Shown: positions 37,010-46,162 of the stretch, one piece after another
How the letters are laid out: each line of letters opens with the position of its first letter
Numbering within the stretch: the stretch's first letter is position 1
Assembly (NCBI RefSeq): GCF_007748195.1
Contig: NZ_CP037920.1
Coordinates: 682,001-746,000, forward strand
Direction: 5' to 3'
Source of the DNA: Gimesia aquarii
Lineage (GTDB): Bacteria; Planctomycetota; Planctomycetia; Planctomycetales; Planctomycetaceae
DNA length: 64,000 bases
Program-made: the position numbers and the translations under genes
The notes under the pieces: generated by a model
Databases searched by the model: none
The model's input: only the letters and a program-made list of their open reading frames with translations
What the model was told of the DNA's origin: nothing

Positions 37010-37621
37010 ATGTTTGAACATTATCTGAGCCTGTTTATAAAATGCTTGTTCATTGAGAATCTGGCTTTGGCTTTCTTTTTGGGAATGTGTACCTTTTTGG
37101 CCGTTTCCAAGAATGTTAAAACCGCCATTGGTTTGGGGATTGCTGTTATCGTGATTCAGACGATTACAGTACCCGTAAATAATGTGATCTATCAACACCT
37201 CCTGAAAAAAGGAGCTTTAGCCTGGGCTGGATATCCCAATGTAGATCTTACATTTGTGGGATTGATCTGCTATATCGGCGTGATAGCTGCCATGGTTCAG
37301 ATTCTGGAAATGACTTTGGATCGGTTTTTTCCTGCTTTGTATAACACGTTGGGAATTTTCCTGCCTTTGATTACTGTAAACTGTGCGATTTTGGGAGGCA
37401 CATTGTTCATGGTCGAACGTGATTATAACTTCCCTGAAAGTTGTGTTTTCGGCTTTGGATCAGGTGTAGGCTGGGCTCTAGCGATTATGGCATTGGCTGG
37501 AATTCGCGAAAAAATGAAGTACAGCGATGTCCCACTCGGATTACAGGGATTAGGGATCACATTCATTACCGTAGGATTGATGGCGATGGCCTTCATGGCG
37601 TTTTCTGGAATCCAATTATAA
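37010..37621 (+). CDS. nqrE: Na+-translocating NADH:quinone reductase subunit E
   Basis: 203-residue membrane subunit, six hydrophobic segments, homologous to RnfA and NqrD. The conserved Cys pair is in [10 protein letters not shown] (C27) and [11 protein letters not shown]. With NqrD it holds the intramembrane Fe-S centre that connects NqrF with NqrC. GGAGG lies ahead of the ATG inside the end of nqrD. Confidence 0.96.
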   Translation: MFEHYLSLFIKCLFIENLALAFFLGMCTFLAVSKNVKTAIGLGIAVIVIQTITVPVNNVIYQHLLKKGALAWAGYPNVDLTFVGLICYIGVIAAMVQILEMTLDRFFPALYNTLGIFLPLITVNCAILGGTLFMVERDYNFPESCVFGFGSGVGWALAIMALAGIREKMKYSDVPLGLQGLGITFITVGLMAMAFMAFSGIQL

Positions 37622-37665
37622 GTCTTTTAACTACTTCTATTTTTTAGAGCGGTCAACGTTTTATC

Positions 37666-38889
37666 ATGGTTATAGAAATTCTGTTCGGCGTTGTTATGTT
37701 TACGGGCATTGTCATAGCCCTGGTTGCCATCATCTTGGTTGCAAAGTCGAAACTGGTTGCCTCTGGTAATGTCACAATCACGGTTAACGAACAGAAGCAG
37801 ATTGAAGTCCCCGTTGGTGGTAAATTACTGAACGCACTTGCCGAAAATCAGATTTTCGTCTCTTCGGCCTGTGGTGGTGGTGGAACTTGTGCTCAATGTG
37901 AAGTCAAAGTTCTGGAAGGTGGAGGAGATATCTTACCGACGGAACGTTCCCATTTTAATAATCGGGAAGTACGCGAAGGCTGTCGTTTATCCTGTCAGGT
38001 GCCTGTAAAGAGCAGTATGGAAATCGAAGTCCCACCAGAGGTCTTCGAAACTAAGAAGTGGGTTTGTAAAGTCAGATCCAACGACAACGTTGCAACCTTT
38101 ATTAAAGAACTTGTTCTCGAATTGCCTGCTGGTGAAGATGTGGACTTCAAGGCGGGCGGATTTATTCAGATTGAAGCACCGCCACACCATATTAAATATA
38201 GTGACTTCGATATTCCTGAAGAATACAAGGAAGACTGGGATAATTTCAACTTATGGCGATTTGAATCTAAAGTAGATGAAGAAGTAATTCGCGCCTATTC
38301 CATGGCCAATTACCCGGGGGAAAAGGGAATCATCATGCTGAATGTGCGTGTTGCGTCTCCACCTCCCCGTTCACCAGAAGGCACACCTCCTGGTAAAATG
38401 TCTTCCTATATCTTCGACTTAAAACCGGGTGATGAAGTTACGATCTCCGGTCCGTATGGAGAATTTTTCATCCAGGAAACAGAGGCGGAAATGATCTATA
38501 TCGGTGGGGGAGCCGGTATGGCTCCTCTACGATCACATATCTATGAGCTCTTCAAAGAACGTGAAACGAACCGAAAAGTGTCGTATTGGTACGGTGCTCG
38601 TAGCTTACGGGAAATGTTTTACGAAGATGAGTTCCGAGCTCTCGAAGAGAAGTTCCCCAATTTCAAAATGCACGTTGCCTTGTCTGATCCGGTTCCAGAA
38701 GACAACTGGGATGGTCTACAAGGTTTTATTCACCAAGTGTTATTGGATGAGTATTTAAGTAAACATCCTGCACCCGAGGACTGTGAATACTATATCTGTG
38801 GACCTCCAATGATGTTGTCTGCCGTTCGGAATATGCTGGATGACTTAGGAGTCGAGCCTGAGAATATCCGCTATGATGACTTTGGCTAG
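37666..38889 (+). CDS. nqrF: Na+-translocating NADH:quinone reductase subunit F
   Basis: 407-residue NADH-oxidising subunit. An N-terminal membrane helix (about 3-26), a [2Fe-2S] ferredoxin domain with C69, C75, C78 and C110 (spacing exactly that of NqrF), an FAD domain with RAYSMANYP and an NADH-binding domain with [11 protein letters not shown] and a C-terminal YICGPPMM. It starts electron flow into the complex from cytoplasmic NADH. Its last 17 bases overlap the start of apbE. Confidence 0.97.
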   Translation: MVIEILFGVVMFTGIVIALVAIILVAKSKLVASGNVTITVNEQKQIEVPVGGKLLNALAENQIFVSSACGGGGTCAQCEVKVLEGGGDILPTERSHFNNREVREGCRLSCQVPVKSSMEIEVPPEVFETKKWVCKVRSNDNVATFIKELVLELPAGEDVDFKAGGFIQIEAPPHHIKYSDFDIPEEYKEDWDNFNLWRFESKVDEEVIRAYSMANYPGEKGIIMLNVRVASPPPRSPEGTPPGKMSSYIFDLKPGDEVTISGPYGEFFIQETEAEMIYIGGGAGMAPLRSHIYELFKERETNRKVSYWYGARSLREMFYEDEFRALEEKFPNFKMHVALSDPVPEDNWDGLQGFIHQVLLDEYLSKHPAPEDCEYYICGPPMMLSAVRNMLDDLGVEPENIRYDDFG

Positions 38890-39955
38890 TCGCCGCCACA
38901 AACTGTTTCTGCGCGTTGCCGTTTTACTGCTGTTGATCTTTCCTGCCACGGCATGTCAAACTGACCAGTCTGATTCTACTGCAGACTCACTGAGTAAGCA
39001 GCAGTTTCAGGGCCCCACAATGGGGACGTCTTACCATATCACGATCTGCACTATGCCTGTGGATCAGGTTAATGCCGATCTGCTTAAACAAGAAGTAGAT
39101 CAACTTTTAGAAAACGTCAACGCTCAGATGTCAACTTACATCGAGACATCTGAGTTATCCCGATTCAATCAATCGCAATCCGATCAATGGTTTGAAGTTT
39201 CTCCATCGGTATTAAAAGTCGTTGAAGCAGGCCTCAACTTAAGTAAAGAGAGTGCAGGCGCCTTTGATATGACGGTAGGTCCTCTAGTCAACCTGTGGCA
39301 CTTTGGTCCCGTTCCAGGTAAAAAAGCATTACCAGAATCCACTCAGATATTAGCGACGAAAAAGAAAGTGGGTTATCAGTACATTGAATTACAACATGAT
39401 GAAGCTGCGTTGAAGAAGTTAATACCCAATGTCTACCTTGACCTCTCGGCAATTGCAAAAGGGTACGCTGTAGATATTGTTGCAAAATATCTTGACTCAC
39501 AATTCATCGAAAACTATCTGGTCGAAATTGGTGGGGAGATGCGGGCTAAAGGTGTGAATCAAAAACAAGTTCCCTGGAAAGTGGGAATTGAAAAACCAAT
39601 TAGTGAAACACGCACAATCCAAAAAGTTGTTCCACTTTCCAATCTGTCGATGGCTACTTCGGGCAATTATCGTAATTTTTTTGAAGTGGATGGTAAAACG
39701 TTTTCTCATACCATTGATCCCCGTACAGGTTATCCTGTGGAACATTCTCTGGCCTCTGTCACGGTTGTCGGAGAAACTTGTATGAACTGTGATGCACTTG
39801 CAACATGCCTGATGGTATTAGGCCCCGATGAGGGGTATAATTGGGCTAAAGAGCGGAAGATCGCTGCTTACTTTATTGTAAAAGAGGAAAATGGTTTTAC
39901 AGAACGATATTCCCCACGCTGGCAGAAATTGTTGGGAGAGGAAAACGAATCATGA
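38873..39955 (+). CDS. apbE: FAD:protein FMN transferase (ApbE), lipoprotein
   Basis: 360-residue lipoprotein (lipobox PATAC, C28) of the ApbE family, which attaches FMN by a phosphoester bond to Thr in SGAT motifs such as those of NqrB and NqrC. Family features include [11 protein letters not shown] near residue 44, [16 protein letters not shown] and [14 protein letters not shown]. Overlap with nqrF and with nqrM at either end makes it a fixed part of the nqr transcript. Confidence 0.95.
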   Translation: MMTLASRRHKLFLRVAVLLLLIFPATACQTDQSDSTADSLSKQQFQGPTMGTSYHITICTMPVDQVNADLLKQEVDQLLENVNAQMSTYIETSELSRFNQSQSDQWFEVSPSVLKVVEAGLNLSKESAGAFDMTVGPLVNLWHFGPVPGKKALPESTQILATKKKVGYQYIELQHDEAALKKLIPNVYLDLSAIAKGYAVDIVAKYLDSQFIENYLVEIGGEMRAKGVNQKQVPWKVGIEKPISETRTIQKVVPLSNLSMATSGNYRNFFEVDGKTFSHTIDPRTGYPVEHSLASVTVVGETCMNCDALATCLMVLGPDEGYNWAKERKIAAYFIVKEENGFTERYSPRWQKLLGEENES

Positions 39956-40185
39956 TGGCCACAATCTTGCTTGCACTTGGTATTTTTGTCCTTGCTTTCC
40001 TGGGAATGGCAGTGGGTGTCATCGTCAGTAATCGTTGTATCAAAGGGTCCTGTGGGGGCTTGTCTAATCTTGAAGGAGTTGAAGGTTGCTCACACTGTGG
40101 CGGTTGCTCTGTTTCTGATCAACAACAGAGACAAGGTGATGAAGTGACTGCAGCTAATTCATGTTCTGTTGACCAAGAAAATTAG
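39952..40185 (+). CDS. nqrM: Na+-NQR maturation protein NqrM
   Basis: 77-residue protein: one membrane helix at the N terminus and a Cys-rich tail with RCIKGSCGGL and GCSHCGGCS. NqrM (DUF539) is needed to deliver iron for the Fe-S centre between NqrD and NqrE. Last gene of the operon; starts in an ATGA overlap with apbE (a second ATG follows directly). Confidence 0.93.
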   Translation: MMATILLALGIFVLAFLGMAVGVIVSNRCIKGSCGGLSNLEGVEGCSHCGGCSVSDQQQRQGDEVTAANSCSVDQEN

Positions 40186-40321
40186 TCTCTTGGACGAAAC
40201 TGGAAAATACTATTTTTCGGTCAGTCTTTTGTTATCATCAAATGATCAATTGCCATCGATCTTACCTGTAGCTTTTTCGAGAGAATTCATTCTGATGATG
40301 TTTCGATGTTGAAAAGTTGGC

Positions 40322-40342
40322 CAGAAATTTTCAATATTTCTG
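40322..40342 (+). repeat. Small hairpin upstream of the hsp20 gene
   Basis: CAGAAAT (40322-40328) and ATTTCTG (40336-40342) form a 7-bp stem with a 7-base loop. It lies in the 290-base gap between nqrM and the small heat-shock gene. No CIRCE element (the HrcA operator of heat-shock genes) is present. Possible regulatory role only. Confidence 0.25.
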
Positions 40343-40475
40343 CTAGTAGTTCGAATAAGATATGAGACAATGAAGGCGGTATATTATTCTTCAAGAGTGA
40401 AGAAACTTGTGAAAGAATAGCACCAACATTTAAGCTCTAATTTTCAGTGCATTCGCTATCAAGAGGAGATTTGTG

Positions 40476-41045
40476 ATGGAATCAGATGAGAATCAAGCCG
40501 AACCAGTTCATGTTTCTACCGAAGAGGAAACAGGGGAACAGCCGCGGGCTGAGCATGATAAAAAAAGTGATTCATCAGGAGTGAATACTTCGATTGAGCG
40601 ATTACGATCCGAATTCGACAAATTGCTGGGAGTTGCCGTTGAACAAGGGGAACGCGCATTGGATAAGCTCGGTTTATTTGGAAGTGAGTCAGTTTGGATA
40701 CCCCGCGTAGATATTCTCGAACTAGAAGAGCAATTTCAAGTTCAGTTTGATTTACCAGGCGTAGCAGCTGAGGAAATCAATATCACTCTGGCTGGAAATA
40801 TGCTAACGATTGCAGGCACACGAAATACGGGAACAATCACGACGTCCGGCCAAACCGTTCGATTGAGTGAACGACCTGCAGGGCAGTTTCGACGGTCTGT
40901 TCCCATGCCTGTTGCCGTCGATCCAGATAAGGTTACCGCGTCGGTACAGAATGGTATTTTGAACGTTTTACTAGATAAGTCTGCTACAGAAAAGCCTCGG
41001 CAGATTCCGATCAAAACTGGCTCCGAAGCTGGTGTTTCCTCTTAG
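40476..41045 (+). CDS. Small heat-shock protein, Hsp20/alpha-crystallin family
   Basis: 189 residues from ATG 40476; GAGGAG (40463-40468) lies 7 bases upstream and favours it over the adjacent GTG. An acidic, low-complexity N-terminal region (1-70) is followed by an alpha-crystallin domain (about 75-170) with VDILELEEQFQVQFDLPG, RSVPMPVAVDPDKVTAS and the conserved NGILNVLL. ATP-independent holdase that binds unfolding proteins. Single gene. Confidence 0.93.
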   Translation: MESDENQAEPVHVSTEEETGEQPRAEHDKKSDSSGVNTSIERLRSEFDKLLGVAVEQGERALDKLGLFGSESVWIPRVDILELEEQFQVQFDLPGVAAEEINITLAGNMLTIAGTRNTGTITTSGQTVRLSERPAGQFRRSVPMPVAVDPDKVTASVQNGILNVLLDKSATEKPRQIPIKTGSEAGVSS

Positions 41046-41330
41046 CTTGCAGGTTTTTGTCCTGGTAATCGCTCTAAAAATTCAACTGATGTAACTGCGA
41101 CTCGAATTTTTCTGTTTTCTCGTTTCAGTCACTATTGGCCTCTATTACGAGCATAAATCGGACATAGAGGTTGCTATTGACCTATTTTGAGAGATCGGCG
41201 ATATTTGCCTCTCACAAAAGAGAGCTGGGGATTTCCATTGATGCAATTAGCGTTTATGTACCATTTCTAGCCTCTTTCAACGGTTTTTTGAATTTCTGAT
41301 CTCATTGTTACGCCAGGGAAGGCTACTTTG

Positions 41331-41999
41331 ATGCGATTATTCAAACGTGGATTAGCATGTCTAACCATTATCGGTTATCTGGGTGTTTTAATGTTTGGCA
41401 TCTTTTGCCACACCTTTTCCTATAGAACAGCCCAGCATCCCGCTATGTATTATATTGTCTGGGATATGTTCTGCGGCTGGTCTGCTTATTCGATTCGCAC
41501 CCACATCGTTGGGGAAGGGGTAAGCGGGAAATATTATGAATTGTCACCGGGGCCGTGGGGAGATTATAAACCCTATGGTGATTTGGGGCGACGGCATTAC
41601 GATACGACCGGTGATGCCTGGTTGAGAATGGCAATGAATACACTCGATAAAACCGAGCATGAGCCCATGCTTCGAATTTTGTGTATTGAGGAAGCCTGGT
41701 GTAAGAAATATAACTTACCGGATTCTGTCTGGGACAAGCGTTATGAAGAGCCCAAGGATTTTAAAAATTATTATCGTTTACGCAAAGTAATTACACCGGA
41801 GGGCATTGTCGCGCAAACTTATGTGCCCTGGCTGACCAGACAGCGATTTTTACAAATCAATGATAATCCTCGGTTGACTGCAGATATGAGTCGAGGGCGT
41901 CCTTTTTTTGCTGGAACAGTGGGTAGTCGTATTGAGCCCCAGGGACCGCAACATGATCCCGACGTTCCCATTCATCTCGCTTCGCCCGTGGGGAATTAA
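41331..41999 (+). CDS. Single-TM anchored protein preceding the HTTM gene, unknown function
   Basis: 222 residues from ATG 41331 (a TTG one codon earlier is also in frame). One N-terminal helix (about 7-27) anchors an otherwise soluble, aromatic-rich extracytoplasmic domain with HPAMYYIVWDMFCGWSAYS, KYYELSPGPWGDY and a C-terminal GPQHDPDVP. No family recognised. It lies 76 bases upstream of the HTTM protein gene on the same strand; I infer a functional pair. Confidence 0.7.
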   Translation: MRLFKRGLACLTIIGYLGVLMFGIFCHTFSYRTAQHPAMYYIVWDMFCGWSAYSIRTHIVGEGVSGKYYELSPGPWGDYKPYGDLGRRHYDTTGDAWLRMAMNTLDKTEHEPMLRILCIEEAWCKKYNLPDSVWDKRYEEPKDFKNYYRLRKVITPEGIVAQTYVPWLTRQRFLQINDNPRLTADMSRGRPFFAGTVGSRIEPQGPQHDPDVPIHLASPVGN

Positions 42000-42075
42000 G
42001 AACGATTTACTTTCGGTTTGTTGTTTTACAACTTCAGTTGGTTTTTGAGTCGTCAGATCAAACAGGATTTCAAGC

Positions 42076-43611
42076 ATGGATGCTAAAGAATTGATTCCAA
42101 CGCAACAAAATTCCATTCGGAATCGCTTTCATCGATTCTTTTTTGCAAAAGAAATACCCTTTGGATTGGCCATTGTACGCATATTAGTTCCTCTCATCTT
42201 ATTTGGAACTGTGTGTACCAGATGGAGGTATTCAAGAGAATTGTTTTCAAGCGATGGAGCTCCAGCTCCCCTGGCAGATATCTTTCGCTATTATGATTTT
42301 CTTCCAGTCCTTCCAGGCAGTGTTGTTGTTGGACTATTTGCAGCACTGGGATTTTTTCTGATTTGTAGCAGCATTGGCTGGATGACCCGATTTTCCCTGA
42401 TCGCTTCTGTCGTGCTATATACATATTTCTGTTTCATGGATTGTATCAGTATGGCAACGAAGTATTCTGTCATTGCTTCACATGTCTTGTTTTTACTTTC
42501 CCTATCCAATTGTGGTGCCATCTGGTCAGTTGATAGTTGGTTGAAAGGGAGGCGACAAAACCGATCGTTACCACAGTATACAAAATATGAACTTCCTCGA
42601 TTTGAGATATGGCCACAAAGACTGATGCAGATTCTTATTGGGGTGGTTTATTTTGGAGCTGCTATGACAAAGCTTCATACTCCTGGATATCTCGAAGGAG
42701 ACCAAATCAGTTATTGGGCAATGTCACGCTATAATAATCCACATCCTATGGGGGATTTCCTGACGATGTATCCCATCGTCTTTTCAGTCATGTCTTACGT
42801 TGCACTTGTCTGGGAAATCGTGTTTGTGTTTATCGTCTGGCAAAAGTGGGGCCGAATTGTTGGATTAGGTTTGGGAGCGGCTTTTCACATCGGAACGCTG
42901 TTTTCACTTGGATTATATATCTTCCCTATGATTTCGATTTCAATTTATTTTTGTTTTCTTACGGAAAAGGATGTTCGATGGTTATCGGCTCAGTTCCGTC
43001 GTTTCTATCGCCAAGGTGTTTGGTTGGCACAGTATTTCTTTAAGTTGAATGCCAGGATTGAAAGTTTACGTCCGCACCATGTTACAGCTTGGAAGTCATC
43101 GGCTGCTTGGGGAGCAGGGATTGTTGTTGTTCTGTTCCTGAGTATTTATGTGGAAGACCGACTGGACCTATATGGCCTTAGACGAGCTGAAGGCCGAATG
43201 ACGTTGCATGAAGTTGCCCCTGAATTAATAGAAGAAATGTTGGTACCAGAACAAGTGATGAGACAAAAAGACAAATTTCTCAGTGTTGATGTCGGAACAC
43301 GGATGGTGGGGGGATGGCTCACAGATCGTAAATCGGAATTCATGGTTGGGGATTTAATACTCGTGCAATGCTGTCTGAATCCTCCTCACGAAGACATCTG
43401 GATTGATTGTCATTTCTGTGAAGAGAATGGACGAATTGTTACCCGGGTTGGACAAATCGTTCCGCGCGAGAACTTACGATATACTTTTCAGATTTACGCG
43501 CCTGAGATCTTAGCTCCGGGTAACTATTATGTTTCCATCAAATCAAAAGGCAAAGAAATGATGCGACGTTCAATTACGTTGCTTCCCAAACTTTCGGCAG
43601 TCGCAAACTGA
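42076..43611 (+). CDS. HTTM-domain polytopic membrane protein
   Basis: 511-residue protein with eight or more hydrophobic segments (about 35-345) resembling the HTTM (horizontally transferred transmembrane) domain shared with vitamin K-dependent gamma-carboxylase. It includes ARTK-like basic loops, the sequence GAAMTKLHTPGYLEG and the helix YVALVWEIVFVFIVWQ. The last 130 residues (about 380-511) form a predicted beta-rich extracytoplasmic domain. Bacterial HTTM proteins have no settled function. Whether it has the carboxylase Lys was not verified. Confidence 0.75.
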   Translation: MDAKELIPTQQNSIRNRFHRFFFAKEIPFGLAIVRILVPLILFGTVCTRWRYSRELFSSDGAPAPLADIFRYYDFLPVLPGSVVVGLFAALGFFLICSSIGWMTRFSLIASVVLYTYFCFMDCISMATKYSVIASHVLFLLSLSNCGAIWSVDSWLKGRRQNRSLPQYTKYELPRFEIWPQRLMQILIGVVYFGAAMTKLHTPGYLEGDQISYWAMSRYNNPHPMGDFLTMYPIVFSVMSYVALVWEIVFVFIVWQKWGRIVGLGLGAAFHIGTLFSLGLYIFPMISISIYFCFLTEKDVRWLSAQFRRFYRQGVWLAQYFFKLNARIESLRPHHVTAWKSSAAWGAGIVVVLFLSIYVEDRLDLYGLRRAEGRMTLHEVAPELIEEMLVPEQVMRQKDKFLSVDVGTRMVGGWLTDRKSEFMVGDLILVQCCLNPPHEDIWIDCHFCEENGRIVTRVGQIVPRENLRYTFQIYAPEILAPGNYYVSIKSKGKEMMRRSITLLPKLSAVAN

Positions 43612-43859
43612 TCAGGCGATATTATTCTGATCCAGATTGGAAAGATGTGTGGATTATAACGACAGGCAATTTAAAACCGACATATCTTTGCCAAGCTACC
43701 AAAAGTCCTTAATAGCCATAACAGTTTTCACTGATAATGTGCGGCATGAATATGTACTACTCATATTGATTCCAGCATTCTAAATGGTAGTTCAGTCAAT
43801 CACTTTGTCGATATCCTGAGTAAGCTATTTTACGTATCAGGAATTTGCAAAGGACTGCA

Positions 43860-45488
43860 ATGGCGAAGCTGTATTACGATTTTTTCGGTGTTTTGAGTGA
43901 AAGAAGTCGTCAGAAGCAAGTTAGATTTGCTGATTTTGCCGTTAGGCTAATTTTTTTCGCTTGTTTACTCTTCTCTTTTTCAAGTTGTTCACATTTCGAG
44001 CAATATGCTGAAAAAGAATCAGGCATCGTATCTCCCCAGCCTCCGCTCGCCGCAAAAACCACCGCAAGAAAAACAAAAGCTCCCAATGATTCTGGTAAAC
44101 TGCCAGCAATTGAACTGGTGGAATCTGAATGGCAGGAATTCGACGAAACCCAGGATACACGGTCCTCAGAGTCACAAATTGAGCGAGTTGCTTTGAATAC
44201 CCCTTTAGTCCCGCCTGATTCTACAAAAGAAAAAGGGACAACTTGGAGTTCGGGGAAGAAAAGTTACTCACTAACAGAGTTGGAATTGATGGCCAGCGAA
44301 TATAATCCAACGTTGGCTCAGGCATCTGCTGTCGTCGGTAAAGCATGTGGTATTCAAACGCAAGTTGGTAAACGACCTAATCCAATTGTGGGATATTTTG
44401 GTGACGAAATTGGTGATCAGGGAACAGCGGGTCGACAGGGAGCTTTTATCTCCCAGACGTTCATTACAGGTGATAAACTCAGACTAAATGAACTCGTTGC
44501 AGAAAAAGACGTTCAGGAAACGTCGTGGCAGTATGAAGCTCAGCGGATGCGAGTTAAGAACGATGTCAGTTCACGCTATTACGAAACCTTAGGCGCGCAA
44601 CGAAGAATTGAACTAGCGAACGAATTGCTTAAAGTCGCTGAAGACGGACTAAAAGTGACTCAGCAACTATTTAAAGCGCAACAGGCGAGTCGGGCAGATA
44701 TCTTACAATCGAAAATTCAGCTCAATGAAGTGCAGATCATTCAGCAAAATGCGGTTTTGGCTTTTGAAGCATCCTGGAAACGATTGGTGAATATCATTGG
44801 ACTACCTGATCTGGTGCAGGGCCGATTAACGGGAAACCTGGAAGAACAGTTTTCTCCCATTTCAGATTGGGACATTGTTTATAACGAATTAGTGAGCAAG
44901 AGTCCGGAGTTGCAAGCAGCCTACTATCGTGTTCAACGCGCGTGGTCTCAAATCGAAAGACAACAGGTACAGGCAAAACCAAACCTACAAACACAAGTGG
45001 GAATCGGACACGATTATCAAACAGGGAGTGAAATCGTAAATGCACAATTAGGCGTGTTTTTGCCGATATTTAATCAGAATGAAGGTAACATCGCAATTGC
45101 ATCTTCTGACTATCATCGTGCACTAAAAGATGCAGAACGGATCGAGTTAAACTTGCGTGATCGATTGACATCGGTCTATCGAAATCATCAGCAGGCTGCC
45201 CAGCAGGTTAACCGTTTTCAGAAAGAGATCTTACCTTCCGCAAAAGAAAACCTGGAATTAACAAATGAAGGTTATCGTCAGGGAGAATTTGAATTCTTAC
45301 GCGTTTTGACAGCACGTCGTACTTTTTTTGAGGCAACACAGTCATATGTCTCGTCACTCATTGCACTGCGACAGGCAGAGATAGGAATCTCCGGTCTTCT
45401 TCTCACAGGTGGACTCAATGCGGTACCTGATATAAGCCAGGGAGCAGGTGGAACAACCCAACGTGGACAGGCTTTGAATGGTCAGTAA
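43860..45488 (+). CDS. TolC-family outer-membrane efflux-type protein, lipid-anchored
   Basis: 542 residues from ATG 43860 (AAAGGA about 6 bases before it). The N-terminal hydrophobic segment ends in a lipobox-like FSSC (C43), so it is probably a lipoprotein. After a Pro/Thr-rich linker (about 50-130) come two long helical repeats typical of outer-membrane-factor proteins, with landmarks such as YNPTLAQASA and the late TNEGYRQGEFEFLRVLTAR. This would be the channel component of a tripartite exporter or a copper/silver CusC-type system, but no membrane-fusion protein or pump gene is adjacent. Confidence 0.88.
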   Translation: MAKLYYDFFGVLSERSRQKQVRFADFAVRLIFFACLLFSFSSCSHFEQYAEKESGIVSPQPPLAAKTTARKTKAPNDSGKLPAIELVESEWQEFDETQDTRSSESQIERVALNTPLVPPDSTKEKGTTWSSGKKSYSLTELELMASEYNPTLAQASAVVGKACGIQTQVGKRPNPIVGYFGDEIGDQGTAGRQGAFISQTFITGDKLRLNELVAEKDVQETSWQYEAQRMRVKNDVSSRYYETLGAQRRIELANELLKVAEDGLKVTQQLFKAQQASRADILQSKIQLNEVQIIQQNAVLAFEASWKRLVNIIGLPDLVQGRLTGNLEEQFSPISDWDIVYNELVSKSPELQAAYYRVQRAWSQIERQQVQAKPNLQTQVGIGHDYQTGSEIVNAQLGVFLPIFNQNEGNIAIASSDYHRALKDAERIELNLRDRLTSVYRNHQQAAQQVNRFQKEILPSAKENLELTNEGYRQGEFEFLRVLTARRTFFEATQSYVSSLIALRQAEIGISGLLLTGGLNAVPDISQGAGGTTQRGQALNGQ

Positions 45489-46162
45489 ACCCTAGTCGAT
45501 TAATCTTTGGGTAACGAGTGTCTACTTTTTTGTGCTGAATAGATCAGCTTTTCGCGCATATTAGTAAGTACAGCTTCCAATTCTTGATCTATAAGACTCG
45601 AGCAAGGATACCCATCGTATTCCCTTGTGAAAAAGCAGTCTTGGTACAAACGAGTCCAAGGTTATCGCTAGCATAAATTCTGCTATGAATACGATATTTA
45701 TAGCACGGACTCTCGAGATTTCTTCATAAATCCTAAGTACATAGATAATTTAATCTGTCTACCCGTTCCTTCTAATTAGAAGCAATACTGCCCGTGGTGC
45801 GGAGTCACATCTAAGTAGTACTAATTATTCTGAAAACACTCAATTGCAAATTCGTGCATGGAATCTGGAAAAACGCTTCGATCCGTTTTGAGTCGTTCGA
45901 GAATTGTCGTTCAGTCGTCTTCTTACTGTGGGCCAAGGACGAGACTCGGAGAACCCTGTTTGAAATACAGATTGACAGAAATTTTTATTTTTTTCGCAAT
46001 TTCCCCAGTCTCACTTACGTCCAATCTTTCAGACAATGAACGAAAAAAACTATACTGGTTTCTATAAACTCTGAATTTAACGCTTTTTACGCGATCGCCC
46101 TGTTTGCCATCTATTCTCAACCAGATAACAGGGTATTGGACAATGTACAAAAGGTGGGTAGT
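45489..46162. other. 674-base non-coding region ahead of the giant-protein genes
   Basis: This is the longest gap in the window. Short open frames in it (such as 45854-46039) have no protein-like character. No tRNA, no terminator with a T-run and no clear repeat were found. It should contain the promoter and leader of the giant-protein locus; AAGGTGGG (46151-46158) serves as the ribosome site of the next gene. It could hide a small RNA, but I see no evidence for one. Confidence 0.5.

Noticed and set aside
40186-40475. CIRCE or similar heat-shock operator before hsp20
   Set aside because: The 9-bp TTAGCACTC/GAGTGCTAA inverted repeat is absent.
45854-46067. Two overlapping open frames in the long gap before the giant-protein genes
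   Set aside because: They run in different frames over the same bases with no protein-like composition and no ribosome site.
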